NCBI GenBank assembly: GCA_017403825.1
Contig: JAFRDO010000027.1
Coordinates: 1-64,000 of the forward strand
DNA from: Kiritimatiellia bacterium
GTDB taxonomy: Bacteria > Verrucomicrobiota > Kiritimatiellia > RFP12 > UBA1067
Direction of reading: 5' to 3'
DNA length: 64,000 bases
The notes beneath the pieces are model-generated. The model was not told where the DNA came from, searched no databases, and saw nothing but the letters and a program-made list of their open reading frames with translations. A program made the position numbers and the translations under genes. Below are positions 25,553 to 33,342 of the stretch, one piece after another (the stretch's first letter is position 1; each line of letters opens with the position of its first letter).

Positions 25553-26206
25553 TCACGTTTGTTCTCGTTCCTTGCGAATCTCATCAAGCACTTTGCCCTT
25601 ATATTTAAAATACAATGTACCCTGAACCGGATGCTTGGCCCCCAAAAGACACTCTGCACACTTAGAAAGTGAAGTAATTTCATTGCCAAATCTGATATGG
25701 CGATCATCGATGACGACCGCTTTCTTACTTTCATCATCAACAAACACTACTTCTGCTCCGGCGTCTATCCCACACATGCTGAATCGAAATGGTCCACGCC
25801 GTGCCGCTTCCTGCACCTCACGCGCCGTATTCTCGTCTTCAATCTCGTGTCCTTCCGGCTTCATGCGTTTTAGGCGGTCGGTCGTGCCACTGATCTTTGC
25901 GATGCACTCCAACAGATGATATGCATCTTCAGCCGACATCGCGTAAAACTCCTTCACGCGCTTCTTGCCGTCAAAGTTCTCAATCGTCCGCAAATCAGGA
26001 TTAATGCTGTCTATGATTGCGTGAAGGTCCTTGTCGGTAAGTTCGCTTTCGACATCATAGACCGCATACGCACGAAATGCATACGGGATTGTTTCGCTGC
26101 GATTCAGCTGCTTTAGCCGTTTTTCCAAATCCTGCGCATACCCAATCTTCACATATTGGGGAAACGCCGGATTCGTAAGAATGTAGATTACGCCTTTTCG
26201 TTTCAT
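25553..26206 (-). CDS. GIY-YIG (T5orf172-like) nuclease-domain protein
   Basis: A 217-residue protein. The N-terminal half is a GIY-YIG domain of the T5orf172 kind: GVIYILTNPAFPQYVKIGYAQDLEKRLKQL, with the conserved Tyr, Lys-Ile-Gly and Arg. The C-terminal half (about 135-217; FGNEITSLSKCAECLLGAKHPVQG, then FKYKGKVLDEI) looks like a DUF4357/RAMA-type domain that in other proteins reads DNA modification. The start at 26206 is chosen because the GIY-YIG domain begins there; the longer frame runs back into the protease gene. Candidate role: cutting foreign or modified DNA. Confidence 0.75.
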   Translation of the reverse strand: MKRKGVIYILTNPAFPQYVKIGYAQDLEKRLKQLNRSETIPYAFRAYAVYDVESELTDKDLHAIIDSINPDLRTIENFDGKKRVKEFYAMSAEDAYHLLECIAKISGTTDRLKRMKPEGHEIEDENTAREVQEAARRGPFRFSMCGIDAGAEVVFVDDESKKAVVIDDRHIRFGNEITSLSKCAECLLGAKHPVQGTLYFKYKGKVLDEIRKEREQT

Positions 26207-26270
26207 ATTGCTAATTCTCGTTTGTAGCGTCAATACCGTCCGTCTCGCCTTATTACTCCGCTCCTCTACA

Positions 26271-27086
26271 TTATTGTTGCATAAGAGCAATCCGGTTCCG
26301 TTCAATATCGACAACCTCACGAATGCGGTCAACAGGTTGCACAACTGTTAGACCACTATTCTCCTCCATGACACTTCTCTCTCGCTCGGTTTGCCGACTA
26401 TACAAAGATTCCCTGTAGGGTATATATGCACATACGATTCCAAGTAATTTTGCAATGTCGGATGAACCATCCGACAACTCGTTTGTAACAACAGGTCCTC
26501 CAGAATTTCCAGGGAATGTCTGCGCGTCTATGAGAAACTCTTTAGGCCCTTTTTGTATATAACAGTTTGCGATTCTCGAAATACAACCCATACGGCATAT
26601 TGGCGATTGTCGATCTTGTTCGACTAGATTCATTGGGAATCCCAAGGCAAACACAATGCTACCTTCCATAATTCCATTCTGCTTAGCAATAGGCAATGTA
26701 CATGCTTCAGAGGTAAGATCGAAAAAATTATAGACCGATTGAGTTTGTGACAGAAACTGTGTGTTTAATGAAACCGCGATAATATCAACCTTGTCATTTG
26801 GATGTTGTGAGTATTGGATAGCATTTGTCTGATCTCGAATTACCAATGTGAGGTCATTAGCTTTTTTATCCCCCTGAGCATTAAAGCGAACAACCAACGA
26901 TTGCGTTTTTGCACCCTGAACAACATGCTTATTTGTTATTAGATAAACTTCAGCTTGGCTTTCCTCCTTGAAACCAACTAAGAAACCCGTTCCTATCCAA
27001 AACACATTATTAGGCTTGTTTGGCAATGGCGTCTTAATCCCCAATGCCAAAACGGTATTCAAACAATCCTGAGTAATTGCAGACAT
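26271..27086 (-). CDS. Cytoplasmic trypsin-like serine protease
   Basis: A 271-residue S1-family peptidase without a signal peptide. The catalytic triad is visible: His54 in ITNKHVV, Asp101 in KVDIIAVSL and Ser195 in TFPGNSGGPVV. GTGFLVG near residue 33 is the usual N-terminal strand of DegP/trypsin-type domains. No PDZ domain follows. Proteases of this type occur as effectors in phage-defence loci, and this one is flanked by a nuclease-domain gene and a restriction-enzyme stub, so a defence or regulatory cleavage role is inferred. GAAAGG precedes the ATG. Confidence 0.85.
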   Translation of the reverse strand: MSAITQDCLNTVLALGIKTPLPNKPNNVFWIGTGFLVGFKEESQAEVYLITNKHVVQGAKTQSLVVRFNAQGDKKANDLTLVIRDQTNAIQYSQHPNDKVDIIAVSLNTQFLSQTQSVYNFFDLTSEACTLPIAKQNGIMEGSIVFALGFPMNLVEQDRQSPICRMGCISRIANCYIQKGPKEFLIDAQTFPGNSGGPVVTNELSDGSSDIAKLLGIVCAYIPYRESLYSRQTERERSVMEENSGLTVVQPVDRIREVVDIERNRIALMQQ

Positions 27087-27139
27087 ATTGTTTCCTTTCT
27101 CAATAAGGTGAAGATGAAGGTGCTACTGTTTCTGAAGTT

Positions 27140-27562
27140 TCATTCACGCGTTGTGAAATGGTTGCCATAGACTATGGATGTAAAGGACTTTAGCTGTTCG
27201 CGTCCGTCCTTGGCGTTGGGCTTCTTCGTCTCGACGATGATGTATGGAACATTCAAATCGTCCTTATCACGCACAACGATGTCGGCGCGCTTCGTTTCAC
27301 GCCCGAAGAAGACAGGGAACTCAAAAGCAAGACGAGAGATAGGATAACCATATTCTTCAATTAGCCGATGCGTATATAGCTGACGCACGACCTCTTCAGG
27401 CGTAAGCTTGATGTCCTTTTCGCGGACAATGCACTTTACGGCATATTCCTTGCCCTTCTTCGTCTGCCGCTGAAATACGCGCTTCTCAAGCCAATCAACC
27501 TCGTCTTTTGAAAAGAGTTTGAGACTGTGTGTATTCGACTTTCCAAGAATTTGCTCTATCAT
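27140..27562 (-). pseudogene. Type I restriction HsdR N-terminal (HSDR_N_2) stub
   Basis: A 140-residue frame matching the start of HSDR_N_2 proteins: KLFSKDEVDWLEKRVFQRQTKKG, then the PD-(D/E)XK nuclease core with FEFPVF, RADIVVRDKDD and YIIVETKKPNAKDGREQLKS. After that point the sequence departs from the family (FTSIVYGNHFTTRE) and stops, so the methylase or helicase parts normally joined to this domain are gone. The ATG lies 1 nt after the stop of the ORF6N gene, with GGAGAGG upstream, so translation is coupled. The nuclease motif itself is intact, so residual function is possible. Confidence 0.7.
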
Positions 27563-27563
27563 T

Positions 27564-28490
27564 TTATATCCTCTCCATGATTGACGGGATGAACATCGCA
27601 TCCATCTTCGAGACGGCGCAATACTGGCGGCCAAGATTTTTCAGTGACGCGCCAATGTGATAAAGCTCCTTGCCGTCGAGAATCAGGAAGCGGTCGTGAA
27701 ACACGCCAGTCGTCTTGACCGTCAGCGTCGGGTTCTGCTTGTTGAACTTTTCTATCGCGGTCTGCGTTATCGGCGTCTTGGCGACGGTCGCTATCGTAAC
27801 ATTCGCACCGCCGCGCTTGGCAGCGAGAATGTCAAGCGTCACGTCGTCGCAATAGCCATCTACAAGGACAATGCTCTTCGCCGCCTTGCGAATGAGTTTC
27901 CTTGCAAACGAATATGCCTCGTAGTGCTTCCCCTCGAAAAACACCTTCTGCGGCGGGAAGTCGCCACCGTCCATCGCCTTGAAAATCGTATCAAACCGTT
28001 CTTCGTTGCGCTGCTGGTCAACAATCTGTCGCCGTTCCGCTACTTCAAGGCGGGCCATGATGGGAGCAATTGAAGCCAATGCCTTTCGCATAGCGACAAA
28101 AGCCTTTGCAATTCTAATGCTGACTTGCGCTGCAATATCACTTTTCAGCACACTGGCAACCATTATCACGCCATGTTCGCTAAAAGCCCGCATGGGCACT
28201 GATGAATGCCTCACACTCCTGAACCGGTCACAATTTGTGACCAGTTCCTCCGTCTCATCCTTTGCAAGGGCAAACATGAATTCTGGAGGAAACCGATTTG
28301 TATTGCGCTTTACAGCCTGATTGAGAACCTTTGTCTGGACACCATAAAGCTCGGCAAGATCCCGATCAAGCACAACCTGTACGCCGCGAACAGTAAATAT
28401 CCGCGACTTGATAAAGTCGTCGTTACGGTCGAAATTCTCGACCGCAAACTTACTAGACGCCACGTTCTGTTTCTTATCGCTCATTTTCAT
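27564..28490 (-). CDS. ORF6N-domain protein with PLD-like C-terminus
   Basis: A 308-residue protein. Residues about 15-110 are an ORF6N phage-type DNA-binding domain (IKSRIFTVRGVQVVLDRDLAELYGVQTKVLNQAVKRN, FPPEFMFAL). A coiled linker follows, then a phospholipase-D-like domain (KVFFEGKHYEAYSFARKLI, IVLVDGYCDDVTLDIL, FHDRFLILDGKELYHIGASL). In this family the second HKD is replaced by HDRFLILD. It shares its tail with the RhuM-type gene upstream. The start at 28490 is supported by an extended -10 box (TGGTATAAT) ending 6 nt before it. Confidence 0.8.
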   Translation of the reverse strand: MKMSDKKQNVASSKFAVENFDRNDDFIKSRIFTVRGVQVVLDRDLAELYGVQTKVLNQAVKRNTNRFPPEFMFALAKDETEELVTNCDRFRSVRHSSVPMRAFSEHGVIMVASVLKSDIAAQVSIRIAKAFVAMRKALASIAPIMARLEVAERRQIVDQQRNEERFDTIFKAMDGGDFPPQKVFFEGKHYEAYSFARKLIRKAAKSIVLVDGYCDDVTLDILAAKRGGANVTIATVAKTPITQTAIEKFNKQNPTLTVKTTGVFHDRFLILDGKELYHIGASLKNLGRQYCAVSKMDAMFIPSIMERI

Positions 28491-28496
28491 ACGCAC

Positions 28497-28505
28497 ATTA
28501 TACCA
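28497..28505 (-). promoter_or_regulatory. Extended -10 promoter of the ORF6N gene
   Basis: Minus strand TGG-TATAAT (TATAAT rc at 28497-28502), with no good -35. Six nucleotides separate it from the ATG at 28490, so the message would start at the start codon. It lies inside the end of the RhuM reading-frame region. Confidence 0.5.
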
Positions 28506-28527
28506 TTTCCTCTTCGCACTCGCTTTT

Positions 28528-29545
28528 TCATCCCCTCGATTTAGGCGGCTTGCCTTTGCCGTATTCGCGGCGAGCCGATGTCGCCTTGCGGATTGAGGCG
28601 AGAAGACCGAGGATGATTTCGCCACCCATTTTCGCCGCGGCGAAAGTAAGGCGACCGGCGTCCTTGAGCGAGGCACCGCGGACGCTTGTGCGCCCTTCGG
28701 GTTCGGCTTTCGCCGAATCTTCCCTCCGAAACGCATAGTGCGTTTCTTCGGCGCATTTTCCAGAACACCTCCTTGCCGTCAACGATAATGAAGCGGTCGT
28801 GGCAGATGCCGCAGATTGTCTTGGTAAACGTACCGCACTGTTTGCCGAACGCCTCGAAATCGGACTCCGCAAGCTCGCCGTTGGAGTGTGTCACAAGCTC
28901 AACCTTCACGCCGCGCCCGCGCTTCGCGAGCATGTCAAGCGCCACCACGCCAGGATAGGCATCAATAACGACCAACTCCTTCTTCGCCCGCCTGATGAAC
29001 TTGATCAAGAGCGACTTCGCATCCCAATACCGCCCCTGGTAGAAAATGCTCTGCAATGGTGGCTCTTTCGTCTGCACGAAGAAGTCAACCTTGTCTTTCA
29101 GCTCGGCGATGTCGTCATCATGTTTCGCGAGCCGCCGATCCACTTTGTCTTCAAGTTGATTCAGTCTTTGATTGACCGCATAACCACGAAGCAAATAGTC
29201 TTTGAGAACATTAGTCGCCCAGATACGGAATTGCGTAGCCCTTTGCGAATTCACTCTGTATCCGACGGCAATAATAACATCCAAATTGAAAAACTCCTGT
29301 AAGCGCACGACCATGCGCCCGCCCTCGTCTTGAACTGTTTCCATTTTGGAAACTGTTGCGTCTCTGACGAGTTCGCCCGACGCGAATATGTTCTTTATAT
29401 GTTTGCTGATTGCCGCTTTTTGGACACCAAACAATTCGGCAATTTTCAACTGTGTCAGCCATACCGTCTCATTTTCAAGACGCACATCCAATCGGACGGT
29501 CTCGCTTGGCTGGTACACTACAATCTGGTTCTCATTCGCAGTCAT
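28528..29545 (-). pseudogene. RhuM-family protein with PLD-like C-terminus, frame broken by an insertion
   Basis: The first 270 residues (29545 down to 28763) form a RhuM-type DNA-binding domain (VWLTQLKIAELFGVQKAAISKHIKNIF, FFNLDVIIAVGYRVNS, QFRIWATNVLKDYLLRGYAVN), a coiled linker, and a PLD-like domain up to HDRFIIVDGKEVF. The next residues expected from its paralogue are HIGASLK. Instead an 85-nt segment (28678-28762) replaces 6 nt and shifts the frame. The lost tail, GASLKDAGRLTFAAAKMGGE and on to KPPKSRG, is intact in another frame and ends at 28528. The start is coupled to the DUF1016 gene (TAATG) behind AAAGG. The truncated protein may still bind DNA. Confidence 0.75.
28678..28762. repeat. 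Inserted palindromic element in the RhuM gene
   Basis: An 85-nt segment that interrupts the RhuM-PLD frame. It contains two stem-loops: AAACGCA (28729-28735) with TGCGTTT (28739-28745), and the perfect TTCGGC (28702-28707) with GCCGAA (28712-28717). Small size, paired hairpins and insertion within a gene resemble REP/RPE-like non-autonomous elements. No second copy was found in this window by eye. Confidence 0.55.
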
Positions 29546-30000
29546 TAAGTCTTACCTTTCACCTGCATATTTGCCTCCACGCATTCGTTAAAGTAATAGT
29601 CTCTCGCGTCATCGCTTTCGACGCGCATGAGAATTCGATAATGAGTCCAGTTCAATTCGCTACGCAGTGCGTAGCGTTTTGAGAATGTAAGGTAGAACTG
29701 CCTCATGTTACGCAGGTTCGGCACAGTGAATCCCTCACCGAACTCCGCAGTAAGACGCACGGCAAGCGATTTCATAAGCCCGTCGCCATACTTCGCGCGA
29801 CTCGCGCCGCCTTGCTTTTCGACTATTTCGCGCCCGACGTTCCAATAGGCCTCCACCATCGCCGTGTTGGCGGCGGTGTAAACAGTCGCGCGCGCCTTGG
29901 CGAGAATGGCGCGAACATTCTTGAACAATTCGCTCTCGACTGATTCAACAACCTCTGCAGAGACCTTATTTGCTTTCTTTGGCATTTTCCCACGCTCCAT
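29545..30000 (-). pseudogene. DUF1016 (YhcG-like) N-terminal domain, truncated
   Basis: A 151-residue frame containing the DUF1016 N-terminal helical domain: ILAKARATVYTAANTAMVEAYWNVGREIVEKQGG, YGDGLMKSLAVRLTAEFGEGFTVPNLRNMRQFY and LNWTHYRILMRVESDDARDYYFNECVEANM. Normal family members run to 330-370 residues and carry a C-terminal PD-(D/E)XK nuclease domain, which is absent here; the frame ends KGKT. The stop overlaps the ATG of the RhuM gene by one base (TAATG). Such genes often sit in type I restriction loci. Start at 30000 or at the Met five codons later. Confidence 0.7.
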
Positions 30001-30035
30001 GAATTGCCTTTATTCGCACACCTCCTAATGGGCAC

Positions 30036-30041
30036 ATTATA
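30036..30041 (-). promoter_or_regulatory. Possible promoter of the DUF1016-RhuM unit
   Basis: Minus strand TATAAT (rc at 30036-30041) about 35 nt before the DUF1016 start. The -35 region is poor. A strong AGGAGGT (rc at 30020-30026) lies downstream of it but 20 nt from the ATG, too far to serve that start. The rest of 30042-30170 is A/T-rich with repeated TTATC/CTTTT runs and no gene. Confidence 0.35.
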
Positions 30042-30170
30042 GCATATTCCGCACAACATGGCATGACGGCGCGAAACTATATCATATTACTTTTCTTATC
30101 ACTTTTATCGCACCTTTATCTTACTTTTAGATAGGAATGATGCCGGGGGTATGTGGTTAGATGCGAACAA

Positions 30171-30827
30171 TCACTCACACTCTTTCTCGCTTTTGAGATA
30201 CATGAGAAGCTCAGGAAAGGAGCTTATCCTCACCGTGCACTGCGAATCGCGAATGGTGCCGAAGCCGTATGAGCAGAACGCGCTCTTGATCCCACCGTTC
30301 TTCGCGCAGTCGAGGTCGGTCCAGTTGTCGCCGACCATCCAGTCGCAGGACGAAAGACGATGTCCGTGCATACGCGAGGCGCACTCCCTTAGCGGGAGGG
30401 CGCTCGGCTTCATCTCGGCACAATCGCCGCCTGCGACGACGGCGTTGCCGAAGAGGCACGCAAGGCCGAACTTCTCGAGGATCGCATGCACGGCGAACGA
30501 CGGCTTCGCAGTGTTTATGCCGAGCAGCCATCCGCGGTCCGCAAGCGCTTCCAGCGTGGAACGAACGCCAGGGTAAAGAGTGACGGACTCAAGCATATGC
30601 TCACCGTACCGCGCCATGAAGACCTCCATCAGGGAATCCACGTTATCGGCCTTCTCGGGTATCGCGGCCGCAAGAAGGTGCCGCGCACCTCGACCGACGT
30701 GTTTGATTACATCGTCCTGCGGCAGCTCGGCGAGCCCGAGGTCGCGCCGCACGTGGTTGACCGTCGCACATAGATCCGCCTTTGAATCTATGAGCGTCCC
30801 GTCCAGGTCAAAGAATACTGCGTTCAT
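30171..30827 (-). CDS. HAD-family phosphatase, phosphoglycolate phosphatase-like
   Basis: A 218-residue HAD hydrolase with all motifs: FFDLDGTLIDS (nucleophile and acid Asp), GINTAK (motif II, Thr), KP in GDCAEMKPSAL (motif III Lys) and MVGDNWTDLDCAKNGG (motif IV). The helical cap between motifs I and II is the size found in Gph/PGP enzymes. It removes phosphate from a small metabolite such as 2-phosphoglycolate. It starts 20 bp after the outer-membrane factor gene and is probably the third gene of the tetR unit, though its role there is unclear. Confidence 0.85.
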   Translation of the reverse strand: MNAVFFDLDGTLIDSKADLCATVNHVRRDLGLAELPQDDVIKHVGRGARHLLAAAIPEKADNVDSLMEVFMARYGEHMLESVTLYPGVRSTLEALADRGWLLGINTAKPSFAVHAILEKFGLACLFGNAVVAGGDCAEMKPSALPLRECASRMHGHRLSSCDWMVGDNWTDLDCAKNGGIKSAFCSYGFGTIRDSQCTVRISSFPELLMYLKSEKECE

Positions 30828-30847
30828 GATAAGGCAAATTGCATCCG

Positions 30848-32254
30848 CTACATATTTTCACCCGACGACATGTCGTTGGGAATGGTCTCGTCAACCTTTA
30901 TTCCAACGGCTTGACGCAGAAGGACGTCGGACATCGCCTCGCCGTAGGCGGATTCCGCAAGTTTTGTCTCTGCCTCATCGCTGACCGCCAACTTGTCCAA
31001 AACAGAGGAAAGCGTCTCGTTTCCGTCTTCGTGACGCCGCACCGCCGACTCGTAATCGAGACGTGCGGCCTCGGCCCAGGCACGGGCAGCTGCAGCCTTT
31101 TGGCGCACGAGGCGACGCTGACGCCAGCTGTCCGCCACCGCAATCACGACGGCCGTCATGCGTTCCTCCTGCAACTTGAACTCCGTCTCGCGTGCTGCAC
31201 GCGCGGCACGATACTGCTGCACCGTCCGGAACCCCTCGAAGACGGCCCACGTGCCGATCAGGGACCCGGCCCATCCGCGAATCGCCACGTCCTCGATTGA
31301 GCCGGACAGCCCGCCGCCGCCCAATACGACATTCGGCAGGAAGCCCGCCAACGCCTCTATGACCTGGGCCTTGCGCAGCTCCAGCGTCTGGTCGCCGGCC
31401 GCGAGATCCTTGCGGGAGACAAGTCCGTCCCATACCCATTCCTCGACGCGCTTCTCCGGCAGCGGCGGAAGCGCAAGCAGCGACTCGCCGGACACCTTGA
31501 ACGCCGCGAGCGGCCAGAGATGCAACAAACCGGCCAGTTCCTCCCGCGCAGCCGCAGCATCGTCACGCGCCGCATCCAGCGACGTTTCGGCCAGCACGCA
31601 ACGCGCTTTCGCCCGCGCCGCATCAGCTGGCGTCGCGTACCCCTCGGACACAAGCCGCGTCACACGGTTCGTCAAGGCGCGGGCGCTTTCAAGCTGACGC
31701 TCGGCCGTTTCGACGCGACGTTCGGCAACGGCCGTCTGATAGAAGAGCGCGGCGACCTGCACATCCAGGAGCTCTACAGCGCGTTCGCGCACAATGTCCT
31801 TGATGCGCACGCCGTACTGCGACTCGGCGAACATCACCCACGCCACCGGCGTGAAGACCGGCTGAGCGACGACAAGCGATCCGGCCTTTGCACACAGGCG
31901 GCTATCTTCAAGATCACCGAGATATGGCAAGTCATATACGCCGCCATCGGCAAGCACCCCCATGCCAGAAAGCCCGACCGTCGGCAGAAACGCCGAGAAC
32001 GCCGTCGCACGGTTGATTCGCGCGAGCTTGGCCTCAAAATCCTGCTGGGCCAGCTTGAGAGAACGCGCATGCGCGAGTTCCAGCGCATTCGACAGCGTCA
32101 GCACGCCGCCCGCTTCGGCGAGCACACGCTCCGTCTCTGCGACCAGATTCGTCCTGAACGCCTGCGCCGCATCTTCCCGGTATGCAGCATCGGGATTCGT
32201 ACATCCCGCCAGAATCAAGGCAACCAGCGCGAACTGGAGCAATCGTCCGAACAT
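30848..32254 (-). CDS. Outer-membrane efflux factor, TolC/NodT-type lipoprotein
   Basis: A 468-residue protein with a lipoprotein signal (MFGRLLQFALVALILAGC, then TNPDAAY). Two repeats of long helices with the OEP pattern follow (LSNALELAHARSLKLAQQDFEAKLARINRA; ALTNRVTRLVSEGYATPADAARAKARCVLAE; DYESAVRRHEDGNETLSSVLDKL). It forms the trimeric channel through the outer membrane. It lies 15 bp after tetR and shares that gene's operator type with the adaptor-pump genes, so the three parts probably make one exporter. The ATG at 32254 follows GGAGGCAGG; a GTG five codons earlier abuts the tetR stop. Confidence 0.9.
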   Translation of the reverse strand: MFGRLLQFALVALILAGCTNPDAAYREDAAQAFRTNLVAETERVLAEAGGVLTLSNALELAHARSLKLAQQDFEAKLARINRATAFSAFLPTVGLSGMGVLADGGVYDLPYLGDLEDSRLCAKAGSLVVAQPVFTPVAWVMFAESQYGVRIKDIVRERAVELLDVQVAALFYQTAVAERRVETAERQLESARALTNRVTRLVSEGYATPADAARAKARCVLAETSLDAARDDAAAAREELAGLLHLWPLAAFKVSGESLLALPPLPEKRVEEWVWDGLVSRKDLAAGDQTLELRKAQVIEALAGFLPNVVLGGGGLSGSIEDVAIRGWAGSLIGTWAVFEGFRTVQQYRAARAARETEFKLQEERMTAVVIAVADSWRQRRLVRQKAAAARAWAEAARLDYESAVRRHEDGNETLSSVLDKLAVSDEAETKLAESAYGEAMSDVLLRQAVGIKVDETIPNDMSSGENM

Positions 32255-32269
32255 GCCACCTGCCTCCAC

Positions 32270-32899
32270 TCAGCGTGCGCCCCGCTTCGCACGGTACTTC
32301 ATGCCGGTCAGGATCTGGCGATAGACGAAATCGGCAACCGAATCGGCCCAGGCATCCGCCTCAACGTCCACAGGACGAAAAAGCGGATTCCACGAAGAAT
32401 CCCTCAGTACATAGGCGCAAAGCTGCGACCAGATCGAATCAACCCAGCGACGCTGCTCGTGAACGTCATCGACTGCCATCGCGATGAGCCGCAACAGACC
32501 GTCATGTACCGGGACAACATACCGTTCGCGCACCAGATTGCATATCGGAGAGGGATTGACCATTTCCTGGCGGAAGAAACCCGCCGCCAGCGCAGCGCCG
32601 CCCTTGGTGGACCGCAACGCGCGCGAAACGCCGAAAATCCAGCAACGCACGGCCGCACGCCAGGACCGCGCATCGGAGACGGTCGCGTCAAGTTCACACA
32701 GTTCATCGCCCGTGTTCTCGTGAAACAGTCGTTCCACGCACGCCTGATACAACCCGTTCTTGTTGCGGAAATGATAGTTGACCAGAGCGACGTTGACCTT
32801 CGCCGCCTTGCAGATCTCCCGCACGGTCACGAGCTTGAGGCCCTTCCCGGCAAACAGCCGCATCGCCGCGGACATGATTCTATCTTTAGTTGCGTCCAT
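32270..32899 (-). CDS. TetR-family regulator, CecR-like (DUF1956 type)
   Basis: A 209-residue regulator. Residues 1-60 are a TetR helix-turn-helix (TKDRIMSAAMRLFAGKGLKLVTVREICKAAKVNVALVNYHFRNK in outline, with YHFRNKNGLY). The ligand domain that follows, with a long C-terminal region, resembles the CecR/YbiH group, which in enterobacteria controls an adjacent adaptor and exporter. It is probably a self-repressor: its own promoter carries a palindrome over the start site, and the adaptor-pump promoter 7.8 kb away carries almost the same sequence. The ATG at 32899 is 8 nt after AAAGG. Confidence 0.9.
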   Translation of the reverse strand: MDATKDRIMSAAMRLFAGKGLKLVTVREICKAAKVNVALVNYHFRNKNGLYQACVERLFHENTGDELCELDATVSDARSWRAAVRCWIFGVSRALRSTKGGAALAAGFFRQEMVNPSPICNLVRERYVVPVHDGLLRLIAMAVDDVHEQRRWVDSIWSQLCAYVLRDSSWNPLFRPVDVEADAWADSVADFVYRQILTGMKYRAKRGAR

Positions 32900-32915
32900 T
32901 CTAAACCTTTGTTTT

Positions 32916-32956
32916 AAACACGTGTATAATATACCAAACCCGTGCCCCTTGCACAA
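32916..32956 (-). promoter_or_regulatory. tetR promoter with palindromic operator
   Basis: Minus strand: TTGTGC (rc at 32951-32956), 17-nt spacer, TATATT (rc at 32928-32933), then the operator at 32916-32927 (AAACACGTGTAT on the plus strand). From the -10 box to the start codon it matches the adaptor-gene promoter base for base except for a few changes and one added A. Confidence 0.75.
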
Positions 32957-33022
32957 GGGGTCAACACGGATTGCAAATGGCCCGCGCAGTCCGGCTTCAC
33001 TGCGCGATCCTTCTCCTCGTCG

Positions 33023-33262
33023 TCAAGGAAGAAGGCGCGGTGTGCAAGGCGGCCGACCAGGTGATAGCATCGGTTCTACGCTATAAGCCTGGCTTTCCTC
33101 ATGCGGGAAATATACCAAAATCCGCTTGTTATCCTGCTCCATCAATAAGCTCTGACCCTTCGTATCTGGTTTCATCAATTGAGGCATTGTACTACATGAA
33201 CACCCCAGGCATGTTGCCACAGCGAGAACAACATAGATTCTCTGCCAATATCCGCACTTCAT
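33023..33262 (-). CDS. Small lipoprotein of unknown function
   Basis: A 79-residue frame with a clear lipoprotein signal: basic start, hydrophobic VVLAVATCLG and Cys at about residue 21. GAAAGGA stands 9 nt before the ATG. The mature part is short and charged (QDNKRILVYFPHEESQAYSVEPM); the last 15 residues (LSPGRPPCTPRLLP) look like read-through into non-coding DNA, so the natural 3' end may be lost. It is the last frame of the RHS region, 80 bp after the 226-codon membrane protein gene. No family recognised. Confidence 0.5.
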   Translation of the reverse strand: MKCGYWQRIYVVLAVATCLGCSCSTMPQLMKPDTKGQSLLMEQDNKRILVYFPHEESQAYSVEPMLSPGRPPCTPRLLP

Positions 33263-33342
33263 TTTTCCGATCCTTTCTTCTACTTGTTGAATACTGCCAT
33301 CGATACCATAACTTTCATACGAAAATTCGGATTGGCACGATT

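Noticed and set aside
30020..30026. Strong AGGAGGT on the minus strand upstream of the DUF1016 gene
   Set aside because: The nearest good start codon is about 20 nt away and no other open frame begins at normal spacing, so it does not decide a start.
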